A stretch of DNA of 64,000 nucleotides from Isoetes taiwanensis (taxonomy: Eukaryota; Streptophyta; Lycopodiopsida; Isoetales; Isoetaceae), in contig JAJEKV010000025.1 in the NCBI GenBank assembly GCA_021234155.1, forward strand, positions 4,889,823 to 4,953,822, given 5' to 3'. Below the pieces are notes generated by a model. The model saw nothing but the letters and a program-made list of their open reading frames with translations, had not been told where the DNA came from and made no database searches. Shown in pieces: positions 22,281 to 34,486 of this stretch (the first letter of the stretch is position 1; every line of letters starts with the position of its first letter). The translations under genes were made by a program, and so were the position numbers.

Positions 22281-22294
22281 TTTAGATTTTAGAT
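22281..22294. repeat. Target-site duplication, right (14 bp)
   Basis: TTTAGATTTTAGAT, identical to 20755-20768, marking the 5' end of the retroposon on its own strand. Confidence 0.8.
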
Positions 22295-23084
22295 CTTCTT
22301 GTTTTTCCTAATATTTCTATTTTTCTATTCTCATCTTACGTTTTTGAATCAATTATCCTTAGTTCATGCTTTACATATGATCCGGTCCGGAGGATGGGTA
22401 ACATATGCGACCCTCGGTTGGCGGGGATTGTCTAAATGAATTAAATAGATGAAGTCTGCGAGGAAGAGAAAAAATATGCCGATTGAGGAATTCCATGCAT
22501 TAAGCATGGCTGAATGCTTCAAATGTTCTCAATGATATATGTATACATATGTATTATCTGTTTAGAAATTTTTGAATGAAGAAAATGCGGGTAATGGTTG
22601 TTTCTTGGTAAAGTGGCTTCATTGTATAATCTTAAATCATACTCGATGATGAATTGATTCTGATCTAAAGCATTATATCCACGTAGACAATGAGCAAATG
22701 TTTGGGAAATTCACGGTTCTAACAACATGGAGCGGTGAGGAACAGCGTGGAAGTATAATTCGACACATTTACACCCGTGGACATATACAAGGTAAGTAGG
22801 CATTATAGATGATAATGGGATCACGTTTGACAATAGAATAGAAAAGATACTAGACAAAATTAGAAAGATGGACCATCTTGAGGGCGGATCGAATCGGAAC
22901 AAAAGGGTGGTGAACATGTCCGAAGCCAGGAAAATGCAAGGATGATGGGTGTGGATAAGCGAAGGACAAGGATACTCGCCATCTTTGGACAAACAAAATC
23001 CCAAAGGGAACAAGCCTCGTAAAAGGTAAAGGGGACCCGTGAAGGTACAAGACAAAAGAATAAAAAGAACCTCAGTAAAAGTAA
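22295..23084. other. Unassigned, leading into LINE monomers
   Basis: 22.3-22.7 kb is AT-rich and featureless. From about 22,860 the text becomes G-rich with words shared with the monomers that follow (AAGCCTCGTAA, GGATAAGCGA), so it may be an older, degraded monomer. Confidence 0.4.
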
Positions 23085-23545
23085 AAAGTGGGGCAAGCTC
23101 TGTGGAATGAGAGGCTAAGCCTCGTAAGTACACACGAGGATAAGCGAGGGCTAGACCCTGGCTGGTAACCGGGACCACTAAAAACTTCGTTAACATTTGG
23201 AGGAAACGACATATGACTTTTAGCGAGGGTATGAAGAATACCTCATTTGTGGGTCTTTGTTAACCGGAGTAAAAGGTGGGCCGGGGCAAGGATTACGGAG
23301 ACGAGGCGCTAAGCCTCCGCCATACACGGGATAGCGAGGATGGACCCACCAACCTGGTAACCGGACCACTAAAAACTTCGTTAACATTTGGAGAACAACA
23401 TATGACTTTTAGCGGGGGTATGAAGAATACCTCATGTGTCGAAATTACCGACCGTTGGAGAATGGGGCAAATCATGGACTGAGGGTTTAACCCCGCCATA
23501 GACGGGATAAGCGTTGAGCCACGACCCCAAATGGTTCGGATCACC
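23085..23545 (+). repeat. Tandem 191-bp monomers, probable LINE 5' UTR
   Basis: CCACTAAAAACTTCGTTAAC begins at 23175 and again, with one difference, at 23366, a period of 191 bp. Each unit also contains GCTAAGCCTC, GGTAACCGG and ATGACTTTTAGCG followed by a GGGTATGAAGAATACCTCA block. A third partial unit ends at about 23,545 (GGTTCGGATCACCAAAG). The array ends about 320 bp before the ATG at 23863. Tandem promoter monomers at the 5' end are known in some LINEs. Confidence 0.7.
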
Positions 23546-23862
23546 AAAGTGGCGGTATGTATGTCTGAAAATCTGAGAACTACGAAATATAGAATCTGTG
23601 AGAGTGCTGAAAAAGGGCGGAATATTCACATGTAAATACATAATCAATGCGGTAGGGCATCTACCAAACTAATCGTACGAAAAAGGATCAACCTCGATAG
23701 CCATGTATTTAAGAAGAAAAGTGGGGCGATCTGGAAGGAGATTGAATAACAATAAAAGAGGTGAGGTCAATAATTACGGACAATTTGAAATTCAAATTAA
23801 AGCGGTAATTTTAAATAAAAATACGGTTAGAAGGAGAGATATATATTCTTAAGGAGGCACCA

Positions 23863-24857
23863 TGGCTACCTTACAAGAGAGAGTCTGAAGACGGCCTGGC
23901 GAAAAGCCACCCGCGGCTTTCTTGCAAACAAGAGCTATGGCCCGGCGGTATCAGCGGCCAATGAGGAGGAGGCGGATGCGGCAAGAAGCGCCAATGAAGC
24001 CAGCGGGACCTTAGGGATTTCCTAGCCGCGGATGGACAAGCGGCTAGAATCAAAGATCCGAACTTGGATGCACTCAAGCGTCTTTGGTGAAGCGTGCTAC
24101 TTGAGAAACAAACTAGCCATCGCTAGCATGGGCGTGAGTAGGAGGGTGGAGAAGGCGAGCGAGAAATGCAGTGTAGAATGGGCCAGGATCGAAGAGGAGA
24201 AAGCAAAGATCACCGCAAAAGGTTGGTTGAATTAGAGAAATCAAATGTTGAAATTTGGATGCATGGGAGTCATTTGATAGGATAAAGCCACACTTAATGG
24301 AATATGAGGAGCAAAGTAAAATTAAGCATGATGTTAGGCTAATTGGGATAGCGAAGAGACCTAATGAGGATATATGTCGGGGATTCTTGCGAAGTGATAG
24401 AGGCGGTGTTCAAGAAACACGGGGCGTCATTATCCAAGGCTATCTGGTCAGGCCAATGGAGGGAGATGAGGCATATAAACCCGACATTGAGAGACATGGC
24501 AACTAAAGAAAGAATCTTACGGATGGGATCGGTTGAGGAATGGAATCAAAGTATAGGAGTCTTTAGCGGTAATGCGAAAGGGGGCTACGAGGGGAGTTAG
24601 CCAAAGCCGGGGAGCTGAACCAAGCGAGGATATCTGGTGAGGGGTCAGAATAGCAAGGTCTACCTTCACAGAGAGTAAGAGAACAAGCGACCCGGCCCGC
24701 AGAAGCAGTGATTAAGGGATCACGAGGGAATAGCAAAATCAATGGAAGCAGAAAAGGAAAACATACACCCCCGAAGGCAATACTTTGAGGCGAGGAGGCC
24801 CAGGGTGCGGGGGAGCACCAGGGCGATCACGTTAGAAGGGAATCGAGCGTAGTAATC
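23863..24857 (+). pseudogene. Probable LINE ORF1, interrupted by an LTR element
   Basis: A start ATGGCTACCTTACAAGAG at 23863 is followed by broken plus-strand frames rich in charged residues. These include RVEKASEKCSVEWARIEEEK (about 24,155-24,215), which suggests a coiled coil, and a stretch around 24,364-24,600. No zinc knuckle was seen. The segment stops exactly where the LTR begins at 24858. The sequence on the far side of that LTR element (36055 on) encodes a LINE endonuclease and RT in the same orientation. The ORF1 call rests on this context. Confidence 0.45.
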
Positions 24858-26419
24858 TGTGGCCGGCCCCAGCTCATATCACGATGCCCGATCGTTATAC
24901 AAACTGGAGATCATCCCTCAAACCAGCATCGCTTTCGTGACATGAGGCCGTCCACCTAACATGGGGCCCTTGATGGTGGCCAAGAACCAGCCGAGGGAAG
25001 AATGGGCGTGTCATTCATCCGTCTCCCTCGGGATCGACCTAGTCTGCGGTTAAACAAAACATGAGCACATGACATCAATCAACAATAACATACCCACCTC
25101 GAAGGGTGGTCCACCATATCCGCGATTTTGCAACAACACATCGGTTACATCAACATAACATGGGGAAATCCCACCGGGGCTCGGACTCATGGGGAAAAGG
25201 TGGCGGCAGGGTCTCCAGATAGCAATCTTGCGGGCAAATTCATGGCAAATGGATTTGGTGGCATAGGAACATGGCCCGTTAGGTAGTCCACTCCATCCGC
25301 CCCTCACATTGCATACTTTTGCGGATAGGCTGAAAAGTATTGGAGCCCCCGACCGTAGCTGTGGGTGAATAGCCGGAGGGGCTACTACTCTTGGAGTTGC
25401 ATCTCCCGATCCCCGATGAGGCGGGAGGAGATCCCACTCTCCTTGAAGATTCATGCCCTAATCACTTGGAAGACTAGAGAGCCACTGCTCAGATCACGAC
25501 TTGAACTCCACCGGAAGGTGGCGCATCACCCCGAGTGTGAGCCCATACCACCCTCCGCGGTGCAGGGGTGTGGGCCTAGCTCACGGCGTTCCCCCGTCGT
25601 TCACAGCGCCAGGTAGATCAGCCGTGATTAGACAAGCCCTCCCTTGTCGGCCCGGTCTGGCTCCGCCACCCGCGGCCAAGGCGGGCCCCTTATTCCGCGA
25701 GCCGCGTGGTGGGAATTAATGGGCTAAAACTATGATCATACAACTACTTGGACTCGGGTCTCTACCCCCCTTCCCAATACACAAGAGTGGAGCATAGAAT
25801 GTCAAAACATCATCACAACAGAACTGAAAATAATAGAATACATCTATTCCTAATCTACCTAATCATACATGGTTAGGTTCCTTTGTTAGTGTCTATCATT
25901 CTTAGAAATTTTGTAGGGGTGGCCTATAGCTAGAATGGATGCTAAACCCATGGAAAGAGGCCCGATAACTTCGGATCTACCTATTGAATCAACCACCCAC
26001 CCGCATCACGGCTGGCTCCCTCCTCTGAAAGCATCCATCTTTGCGATCTAGTCTGTTGATCTTGGATCGGTACAACTTGGGAGATCCGACTTCTATGCTC
26101 CGTTCGGTAGGAAATGCATCCTCTGCTACTCAATCCGAGACTTCGAGAAAGGAAGGGTTTCCTTTTAGGGTTTATGCCCCTTATCCCCGCCTAATTTAGG
26201 GCTGGTCCCTTTTGGTCAATGGGTCATTGCCACGTGGCAAAAGGGATTATATTCCCGCATCTTTGCTTTAACATGGCAATATAATGGTTCACAAGAGTCA
26301 TACCCTAGGTACTACCCTTCACGGTCATCGTGTACATGCTCTATGAGTCGACATGTACTGGTAACGATAATCAAGATAATATCGTATTTCATACCGTATG
26401 TTATCTTTGGAACGTCACA
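24858..26419 (-). repeat. 3' LTR of the pol-less element
   Basis: It begins TGTGGCCGGCCC and ends GGAACGTCACA on the plus strand. It aligns along its length with 34487-36054. AT-rich blocks such as the one from 25,740 are virtually identical, while GC-rich blocks differ by many one- to five-base indels. Confidence 0.85.
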
Positions 26420-26432
26420 TTCTCCCCACCTT
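26420..26432 (-). other. Polypurine tract of the pol-less element
   Basis: AAGGTGGGGAGAA on the minus strand, directly abutting the TGTGACG start of the 3' LTR. It primes plus-strand DNA synthesis. Confidence 0.75.
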
Positions 26433-29157
26433 GAATTGATCTTTGTCGCGGCATCAAAGTCTCCCCACCTTGGCTCTTCACCACTGCAATCAACTTGATG
26501 CATACAATTTATTACTATTATACTTACACATTTATTAAGATTACCTTAAGGTAATATTTTTAAATCATTATTACGCCATTACATTATCAAATAACTTGTC
26601 AAATTGTAACTTCTATTAAAAACAAGGTACTTATTAGTTTCTGTTATCACAACATTTAGTTTATCACAATTTAACACTTTCATATACAATTATTATTTAA
26701 GGTATTCTTCATTTCCTTGCAACACATTCCAACAAAATTTGTGTTGCAAGTCTTACGCACCTGTAAAATCCACGTATTAATTTTACAATATCTATAATTA
26801 CACACTTACTATCTTAATTATTATAATTACTCTAAGGTAATGTTTAAGATATTCTTGTACTATTTTATTATCAATTAACTTATGACTTCATAACTTAATC
26901 CGCATAAGGTAATTATTGCCCTTACTTAATACAATATTTAAGTTTATCAAAGTTTATCAATTTCATACAAAATTTACACTTCAAGGTACTCTTCATCCCT
27001 TGCAACACATTATAACAAAATTTGTGTTTGCAAGTCTTAAATTCTTCGACCTCCTGCGCCCTCCGAGGCGCTCTGGTAGCCCTTGCAGTCGTCCTCACGT
27101 TAGAACCATTTTAATTATTAATAAAATTTTGGTTATATAGGTGACCACCCCACCTATCTACATGGATGCATGGCTAATCTCAGTGGGAAGAGGGGTGAAT
27201 CTTCCATTATGGCGTGGAGACAGTAGCCTATATGCCTATATGCGCTCATGCCTACACCCTAGTTGCCAATGGAGGATAGGTCCTTCAAATGTATATGGAA
27301 GTGAAGGCAATTCCTCCTATCAAAACATATATAGGGCTAGAGGTGCTTTTCCTATCAATGCATTCTGAATGACCTCCTTTCTCTCGAGGTCGTCTACCTC
27401 AGTGGAAATGCAGTAGACTTTCTAATCTACCTTCCACTCATCCAAAGCGGAAACAGCGGTCATGCCTACATTGACATTACACCCACGCCCTAGAGATCAC
27501 CGTAGTAATCTCATCGCCGGTAACAGCGCATGCAACCCTTACCTCATAGGTTGCATCGCGTAGATTATCTTAACTACACATGAAATTAATCTAAACACAA
27601 ATGGAACATGCAGGCCAATTTTTTCTTTGGCTCCCTTTAATGCATGTGATTAACATAATTACATTTAGCGTAATATTTATGAATTAATTCGTTATCATAG
27701 CATCGGATCATTACTTCGATAGTACAATTATATTTACTCCTAAGCTTTACAATATTTAATTACTTTTAGATCGCGATTATTTAAACAATAACCACGATTT
27801 TAGACCTATTGTTACATAGAGAAGGTTTTTAGTTATCATACACAAGAATTAGATGTGCTTCTTATTCTCTTCCTTGGGTCTTGCATTACCCTTGGAAGTA
27901 TATCCTAAAATAAGGCTTAAGTATATCAATTCTATTTTCTATTTATATTTATAAGGACCTCGAGGTCATATAGCTATCCACGGAAGGAATTGCATCCCCC
28001 GCTTGAAGGATTAATTAACATGCTAACTCATATTATCGATTATTTATTTTAACTTATTTCCGTATGATACATATCATTACATCAATTTCTATGCGGGTTA
28101 TTAGGATCTATATTTAACTTATCTATAAGACACATTAAAGCTTATAATACATGCGCACACCTTACCTAAGGCTAGAACATCCACCCATTGAGCTGGCGTT
28201 GAGTAATTTGGAGATGACTTGGTGCGTTGCATTGCTCCCATAGTTTTGCTCCACTTCCTTGGGTGGTGCTTAGCTACTACGTCGGTCCCCGCGTTGAAGG
28301 CCTCCACGAGCCTAAAGGTATCTATCTATTTTACGCTCTATTAAGCCCGGCCATTGCGGGAGTGGAACTCTATTCTACACGGTTGGTCAATTCGATGCAA
28401 ATGGGTTCAATCCACGAGATTGAGGCCCTCCACTTTCTTCGAAAGAAATGGTCCTGCACCCCTTCAATGGCGTTGTTACAACGTCATATTTATTCTCTCC
28501 CCTTAAGAGGTTATAAACTTCTTATTTAGCGCATTAATTTACTAGCCTTAGGTGACATATATAACCATCTAAGATGGATATACATATTATGTTATCATTT
28601 ATTTCAATATAGCTATGGGTTACCTACTTAGTTAGAGCGATTCTAAACCACAAGGTTTGTCATCATGACAATTCCTTTTTGTCTCAAAAGACTATTTGAT
28701 TACTATAATTCTTATTTTAGATGTACCTTACATGTATTATTCTTTTATATTCTAGAGATTCCCCTTTCTTAGTTATTTAAACTCTTGGAATATTCCTACC
28801 AATCGAATTGATGCCATAAGTAACAAGTTGGCGGACTTGTTAGATTACTTCTTTTCTTTTGGTTGGATTATTCTTTGGAGCACTAGCTTTATACATGGTC
28901 AACAATTATCCTAGTAATGATTCCTTCTTAGCGAGGTGATCAATCTCACCAAGTGGTTTCAATCGTTGGATGTCATTTAACAATCGTGTATAATTTTAGT
29001 CACTCAATCGTTTCCTTCCCAATCCTTGGCGCTTAGCTCAATATTGGGGCAATCCTTTCAGCGAGAATATCTGGAAGTGCCTTCTAATCCCAATATGGAT
29101 GTTCTTTGTCTATACATTTAATCTACTAGGCCCCATGGCCTTAGATCCCTGAGCTTG
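26433..29157. other. Non-coding 3' interior of the pol-less element
   Basis: AT-rich with short unrelated frames. A block around CCTTGCAACACATT followed by ACAAAATTTGTGTT and GCAAGTCTTA occurs twice, near 26,715 and 26,995, so a stretch of about 280 bp was duplicated. No gene was recognised. Confidence 0.5.
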
Positions 29158-32100
29158 CTAGAAGCTCATCCACTCTTTACTGCTTGAAGTTGCAAGTGCG
29201 TTCTTCCGAATTAAGCTCGATACTTGGTCTCCTTGGCGGTGGCTCCCCTTTGATGTAGAGGTTGATTTTGTTCGTTTAGAAGCCTCTCCTTGCTGGTCTT
29301 TGATGGTGTAGTTGGTCACTTGAAATCTTCCATGCCACTTTTCAAAAAGCACGGAAGGTGGCGCCCGTTGAAAAGATCTTTCATCTTGAACTCTTTGTCT
29401 TGGCGGCTAAAGGGCGACTCTATATCGATATTATTTCCTTGACTCCATCGGCGTCTCATACATCGAGTCCTCTTATGTCGTTATCAGCGTTGCCCGAAGA
29501 GTGTTGAAGATGTTGATTGCTTCACCCACCGCAAATTGCACGACATCTCTTACGTTTGATTTGTTACGCTATAGGGAGGGAAGAAATAACAAAGGAACTA
29601 TACATGCAAAGCATATAAACTTACATAATTACAATTACTAATAGAGCTATTAAGTCCCCTTGTGCCTCGTTAGGAGTTGCACCTACTCCTTTAGTAATGT
29701 CATGGTGTTCCTCCCGGTGGCATGGTGTTGGCCGATCTATATCCTCCTATTTGTATGCGTCGGCTCATTACTCGGGGTAACTTGTTGATATGCTTGGGCC
29801 CTCGATGTTTTGTCGGCTATGGCTGCACGCTTTGCATCACATTCTAACTAAAGGTGTCTTTGGTCGTTGATGCTTGACATTTAAATGCGCCTCGATTTAC
29901 GTTTCTCGGGCTGTAATTGTTTCCCCTTCATGATACTTGAAGCTATTTGGAGGAGTCTCTTGAGGTTTGTCTTGGCGCTTCCTTTGGCTATACTCCTGCA
30001 GGTTGTTCTCTTCTCACTTGATTGTTCTTTGAATGCGTCGATCCTTGGGTTCCTGCAAGTTGCATGCAAGTCGGCGTGCAAGTCATGCATTTCGCCTTCG
30101 CCTTGCCTCACCTAGTTGGTTCTCCATCCGAGCTTCCAATCTTCGCTTGCTGATCCCCTCGATCACGGCGGGCGTTGTCCGTTCCTCGATGCTATGCCGT
30201 CTTCTTGTCTTGAGGGTACCCTCAGGTGGTTTTGATTGTGCCCGTCGGTTTTGATCCTCTGTTTGCCTCTAGGAAGCTCTTGGAAGAAGTCGGTTGCTAA
30301 CACTTCTCCAGCTTTTTAGTTCGACCTTTGTCCCTCTATGCATGTCGGTCTCTCTGTCGAAGTAAAAACTTCATGGCTCTCCTCCTGCTGGCTATATTGT
30401 TGGGGTGATGGATCCTTATATTTCTTGTGTCTTGACCCTTGAATTGAAGAAGTACACGCAAGGAGATATAGTCTTGTCGTTGAATAGCTTCCCTATTATC
30501 TTGAACTCTCTTTTTTGCGAAGGTGCTTCAGTTGCTATCCTTGTCGTTAAAAGATTAGGAGTGCTTCTACCTTGGCGTTTGATGTCCCTCATGTCGAGAA
30601 TCTGATCGGCTTCTTTTCTTCTAATTCTTGGTAGGATGCACGGTGAAGCCATCACCCTGAGTTGTTGAAGGCATATCTCCTCGTCCTTCGATTGCCTTTA
30701 GAAGTAAGTGCCTCTCCATCTAATACCGTGTCATAGTGCATCACCCTATATTACCACAAGGTGGAATTATGGTTGTCGAGATGTTCCCTTCCTAGTTGGC
30801 TCACGTTGATGTGGGTCGTTCCTCCTTCTATTGTTGAGGCCACTTTCGTGTCATAAGTTAGGTAAGTGTTTCGGCTGCCACAAATGAGGTAGTGAGTGTA
30901 CAATGATGTCACAGTGCATTATACGGTGATGATCTTGACATTTATCCGGTGTTGTCTCTTATTCGACATTGGGTGGGCAAATGTCTTCTACTTGAGGGGC
31001 ACTTCGAGTGTTTGAAGTCGAAGGTTTTGCTTGGGCTCTCTTGGATTTCTCCTGAAGTACTTGCTCTTCCATTTTGATCTTGGGCTATAGTTGTGCTTCT
31101 TGCTTCCTCATTTGGTAGTCGGTGAAGGAGCTTTCGATCTAAAAGCTTCATCCAGTAAAACATGACTTTAAACTCATGTTTCTACACTATATCTGTGAGC
31201 ACCGAGATATACAATAGACATATATCACGCATTTACATTGGGATTTTAATTCATCCACTTTTTCAAAACAACTCACGAAGATCTACTTAAATGTTTACCT
31301 CCTTTAGGGTTTCCCTGCTCCCTATCGCGTTTGATCCTTGGTTTTGCTACATCTTCTTATGGTTGACTCCGAGATTCCTTGAGATGCTTTGCTACTATTT
31401 TTGAGCTTCATGTTTGATCCGAAACCGTCACCCCAAGTTCTGCGAAGAGTGTTAAATCGATGTGATCCCTTGAAAAGATGCTCCTCCTTAATGTGTATGT
31501 CCACGTAAGGAATCACGGTGACGCTCAGCGTCCACGTCGCGGTGTCGTTGCAAGGTTGGCTTGGATGTCGCGGTGCCATTGATGGGTTGATCACAGGGTC
31601 GGTTGCGGTCGGGCGTTCTTGAATGTCTTGGCCTCCCGAGATGAGTGGTTGATGCGGCGTTGTCATTCCTCCGTAGGTTGAATTCTGAGTCTCCCTTGAT
31701 TGGGCTTTGCTTCATTCAGAGTGCCTCTCTACTGGTGCTTGGAGTGTGGTCATCTCCATTGCACCTACCCTAGCTATTACGGTTTGCCTTTGCGTGATTT
31801 GTACCTGCTGGCTAGGTGTTTTGCAGGTAGAATTCTTCTTTGGCGTCTCCTCGCCTTTTTGTGCCTTGGATCCTATCCATTCGAGTCTCTCCTTTTTGCC
31901 TCCTTGGTGGCGTAGTAAAGGGTCCTTCCTTCTCCTTTGCTTTCTATAAGGCTCTGGTATTAGCCATGCCTTCTCTCCTCGATGGAAGATTATGCCCTCT
32001 GGCCCTAGCTTCGTGATGCTAGCATGACATTCTTTGTCTAAGTGTATTTTATTTTGTTGCCTTACATTCTTCTATTTGAAACTCATGTCGTCGAGCTGGT

Positions 32101-32200
32101 GAGGGCGTCGAGATCGTCTTTCGATGTGAGCTCGTGGGCGTGGTAGCGGGAGGTTGATATCTAGAAGATTCTTGATGGGGTTTGGTTACCAATATTCTTC
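29158..32200 (-). pseudogene. Possible gag-like remnant of the pol-less element
   Basis: On the minus strand a chain of short frames reads as polar, charged, coiled-coil-like protein. Examples are DLHADLHATCRNPRIDAFKE (near 30,050), IRRKEADQILDMRDIKRQGR (near 30,600) and a Pro/Arg/His-rich part at 31,322-31,715. Position downstream of the leader is where gag belongs. No CCHC knuckle or protease signature was found, so gag is inferred only from place and composition. Numerous frame breaks are present. Confidence 0.35.
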
Positions 32201-33134
32201 TCATTTGATGAAGATTGATGATAGGCGGTGGTGTCTGTTCTACTCTTTTGTCGGTTGAGGTGTTTGTCGTTGTGCTTCCCTCTCTTGGAATGCCTTTTTG
32301 GGTCTCCTCTCCTTATCTTATCGTACATGGTTGGGACCTTGATGTCTTCAAGGAGTTGCGCCTCTAGCTCTTCGTGGCTCTGGCCCCGTCCCGGAAGTGG
32401 CGCCTCGTATATCCTAGAGTCTAAGGGTCTACTTGAAGGGCTCTCCTACAACATTTTGGGCTCTATAAGCAAGCAAGATGGCTCGGCGGCATTACTTGGA
32501 GACATGTCTATAATCTCAAGTCTATGGACATTAGGGGCGTGTGGTATGGTATGGCGTGAGGGTTGTTTTTCAAACCTCCATGATGTTTGAGGCATACTCT
32601 AAAGGTCCTATCAAAGTTGGTTTGGGGAGTCCGTCTCTACACATGGGTGACTTGGGCGACTCTAGACTCTAGCTCCTTTCTAGGTATCACGGAAATAGGG
32701 AGTATCAATGTATGTGGTTTGTATAGGTCAAACTCTATTAGAAGGACACAAAATTAGGTCAAAGGTTTATGCCTTTGGCATGGCGGAGGTGATGTACCAA
32801 CAGTTGGACTTGGGTTGCTATCTCTGAGGTCTAGATGACTATAACAAAGGGGTGTTCTTGGGCACTTCTACCTTGGGTAAGGCATCAGCTTTGGGCCGAG
32901 AGCAATACTTGTGAGGTACTAATGGGGTATGCTTCTATTTACAAACAAACCCACGGTTTGGAAAAACAATTCAAAGGGTTTGAGCAATTTTGGTCATTTT
33001 GAGCTGGGGTTTGACATTTCTAGCCTAATTTGAGGTCATAAATGGATTCTAGGCTGTCCTAACAGTCCCTATTGCAACAAATTTCAAGTGATTTGGGCTC
33101 TGTAGCTCAAGTTATGGGGTTTGAAAAATGAGAG

Positions 33135-34224
33135 CCTCTAAGAGTCTTGTGGGGTGTTAGGTTGGGACCTAAGTGGTCTACGGCGCACTCTTGGGTCATT
33201 GGCCTATCTACCGCCTAATGGATGTCAAGAATCCATTTGGGAGGGAGTAAATTCCTATTAGTTTTCTTCCTAAATGCAAGTTTCTTTGTTTATTACTACG
33301 TTTGGAGCAAGTAGGGCTAATCAAGGCCCGATTGGGTGGATGACTCTAAGAGTCTTGTGAGGAGGGTTAGGTTGGGACCTAACTATGCTCTGGCGCACTC
33401 TTGGAATCGTTGGTCAAAATATAAGCATTTGCTCGGATCATACCTAATGAATACACATTTTTAAGCGACTATATATCTTTATTATTGAAATTTTCATACA
33501 TCACATATAAACACATTAGTTACAAAAAAGCGGCTTGTGTTCTATTTATACATCCTCTTGATGTACTTCGCCCGAGTCTCATGTCTCGGTGTCTTTTTTT
33601 GTGGGCGTGCCCAATGAGTCTTCAAGTATTGCCCGACCTCCATCTACTTGCCTTGCTTAATTTCTTGGTTTGTTGATGAAATCCTCCATATCTCGAATCG
33701 AAGCTAGGTCTTCTTCAACTATTTTCTCTCGAACCTCTCTAAGCATCTTGCGAGGAGGAGGGTATTAGGTCAGGACCTAACTATGCCTGGCGCACCCTTA
33801 GAGGTGTTGTCCCTTTCCGCTCTAAACTTATCCAATTTACACAATTTAACATCGTTTCCCACTAATTTAATCATTATAAACAAGATTCTATTATTACCTT
33901 TACCATTTGAGTAAGTTATGATCAATTTTTGAGGTCACTTTTAGGGATGACTCTAAGAGTCTTGAGGAGGGGTTAGGTGGGGCCTAACTATACTCTGGCG
34001 CACTCTTGGAAAAGTGTTTCAAAAGTGACTTGTATAATGTTTTTGATGTTTTAACATATAATTCTAGCTATTTCCGAGCTTTTTAATTGGGATTTCATCT
34101 TTTATTTTATCATTTGGAGTTCCTAAGGCCAAGTTCTAGGGTTAGATGGGGTGACTACTCTAAGAGTCTTGAGAGGAGGGCCATTAGGTCTGAACCTAAC
34201 ATGCTCTGGCGCACTCTTGGAGTC
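33135..34224 (-). repeat. Five hairpin-bearing repeats at ~205-bp steps in the leader
   Basis: A block of about 65-75 bp recurs at 33135-33202, 33341-33412, 33735-33808, 33947-34010 and 34152-34224. On plus it reads CTCTAAGAGTCTTG, a few purines, the palindrome TTAGGTTGGGACCTAA, then CTCTGGCGCACTCTTGG. The starts are 206, 394, 212 and 205 bp apart, consistent with a ~205-bp tandem unit with one unit degraded. The array lies between the primer site and the putative gag region, i.e. in the 5' leader RNA. A packaging, dimerisation or promoter role is possible but unproven. Confidence 0.8.
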
Positions 34225-34469
34225 ATTGGCCTAAAAGTGCTTGAATTTTAGTAGGCTCTCTTAAGTGCTTTTTTTTCATGCTTTTGTTCTATCTTACCTA
34301 TGTTCTCTAATTATCCTAATCCTAGATAATTACTAACTCTACCAGGGAAGAAAAATTTTCCCCGCTACTGGGGTTTGTGCTTGGGCTTTTTCCTCCAAGG
34401 CTGAATGTCTAGATGAGTTAGTTCCTATAGGGTTTTGAGTGGATCCTGCGATCACAGTGCGCCAAGATC

Positions 34470-34483
34470 GAGCTCTGATACCA
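34470..34483 (-). other. Primer binding site (tRNA-iMet), pol-less element
   Basis: TGGTATCAGAGCTC on the minus strand, three bases from the LTR terminus. It matches the canonical plant initiator-Met primer site (TGGTATCAGAGC) exactly. Confidence 0.9.
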
Positions 34484-34486
34484 TTA

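Noticed and set aside
32228-32590. 120-codon plus-strand ORF
   Set aside because: It is antisense to the minus-strand element interior, has no motif, and has Cys/Leu/Ser-rich composition typical of an opposite-strand shadow frame.
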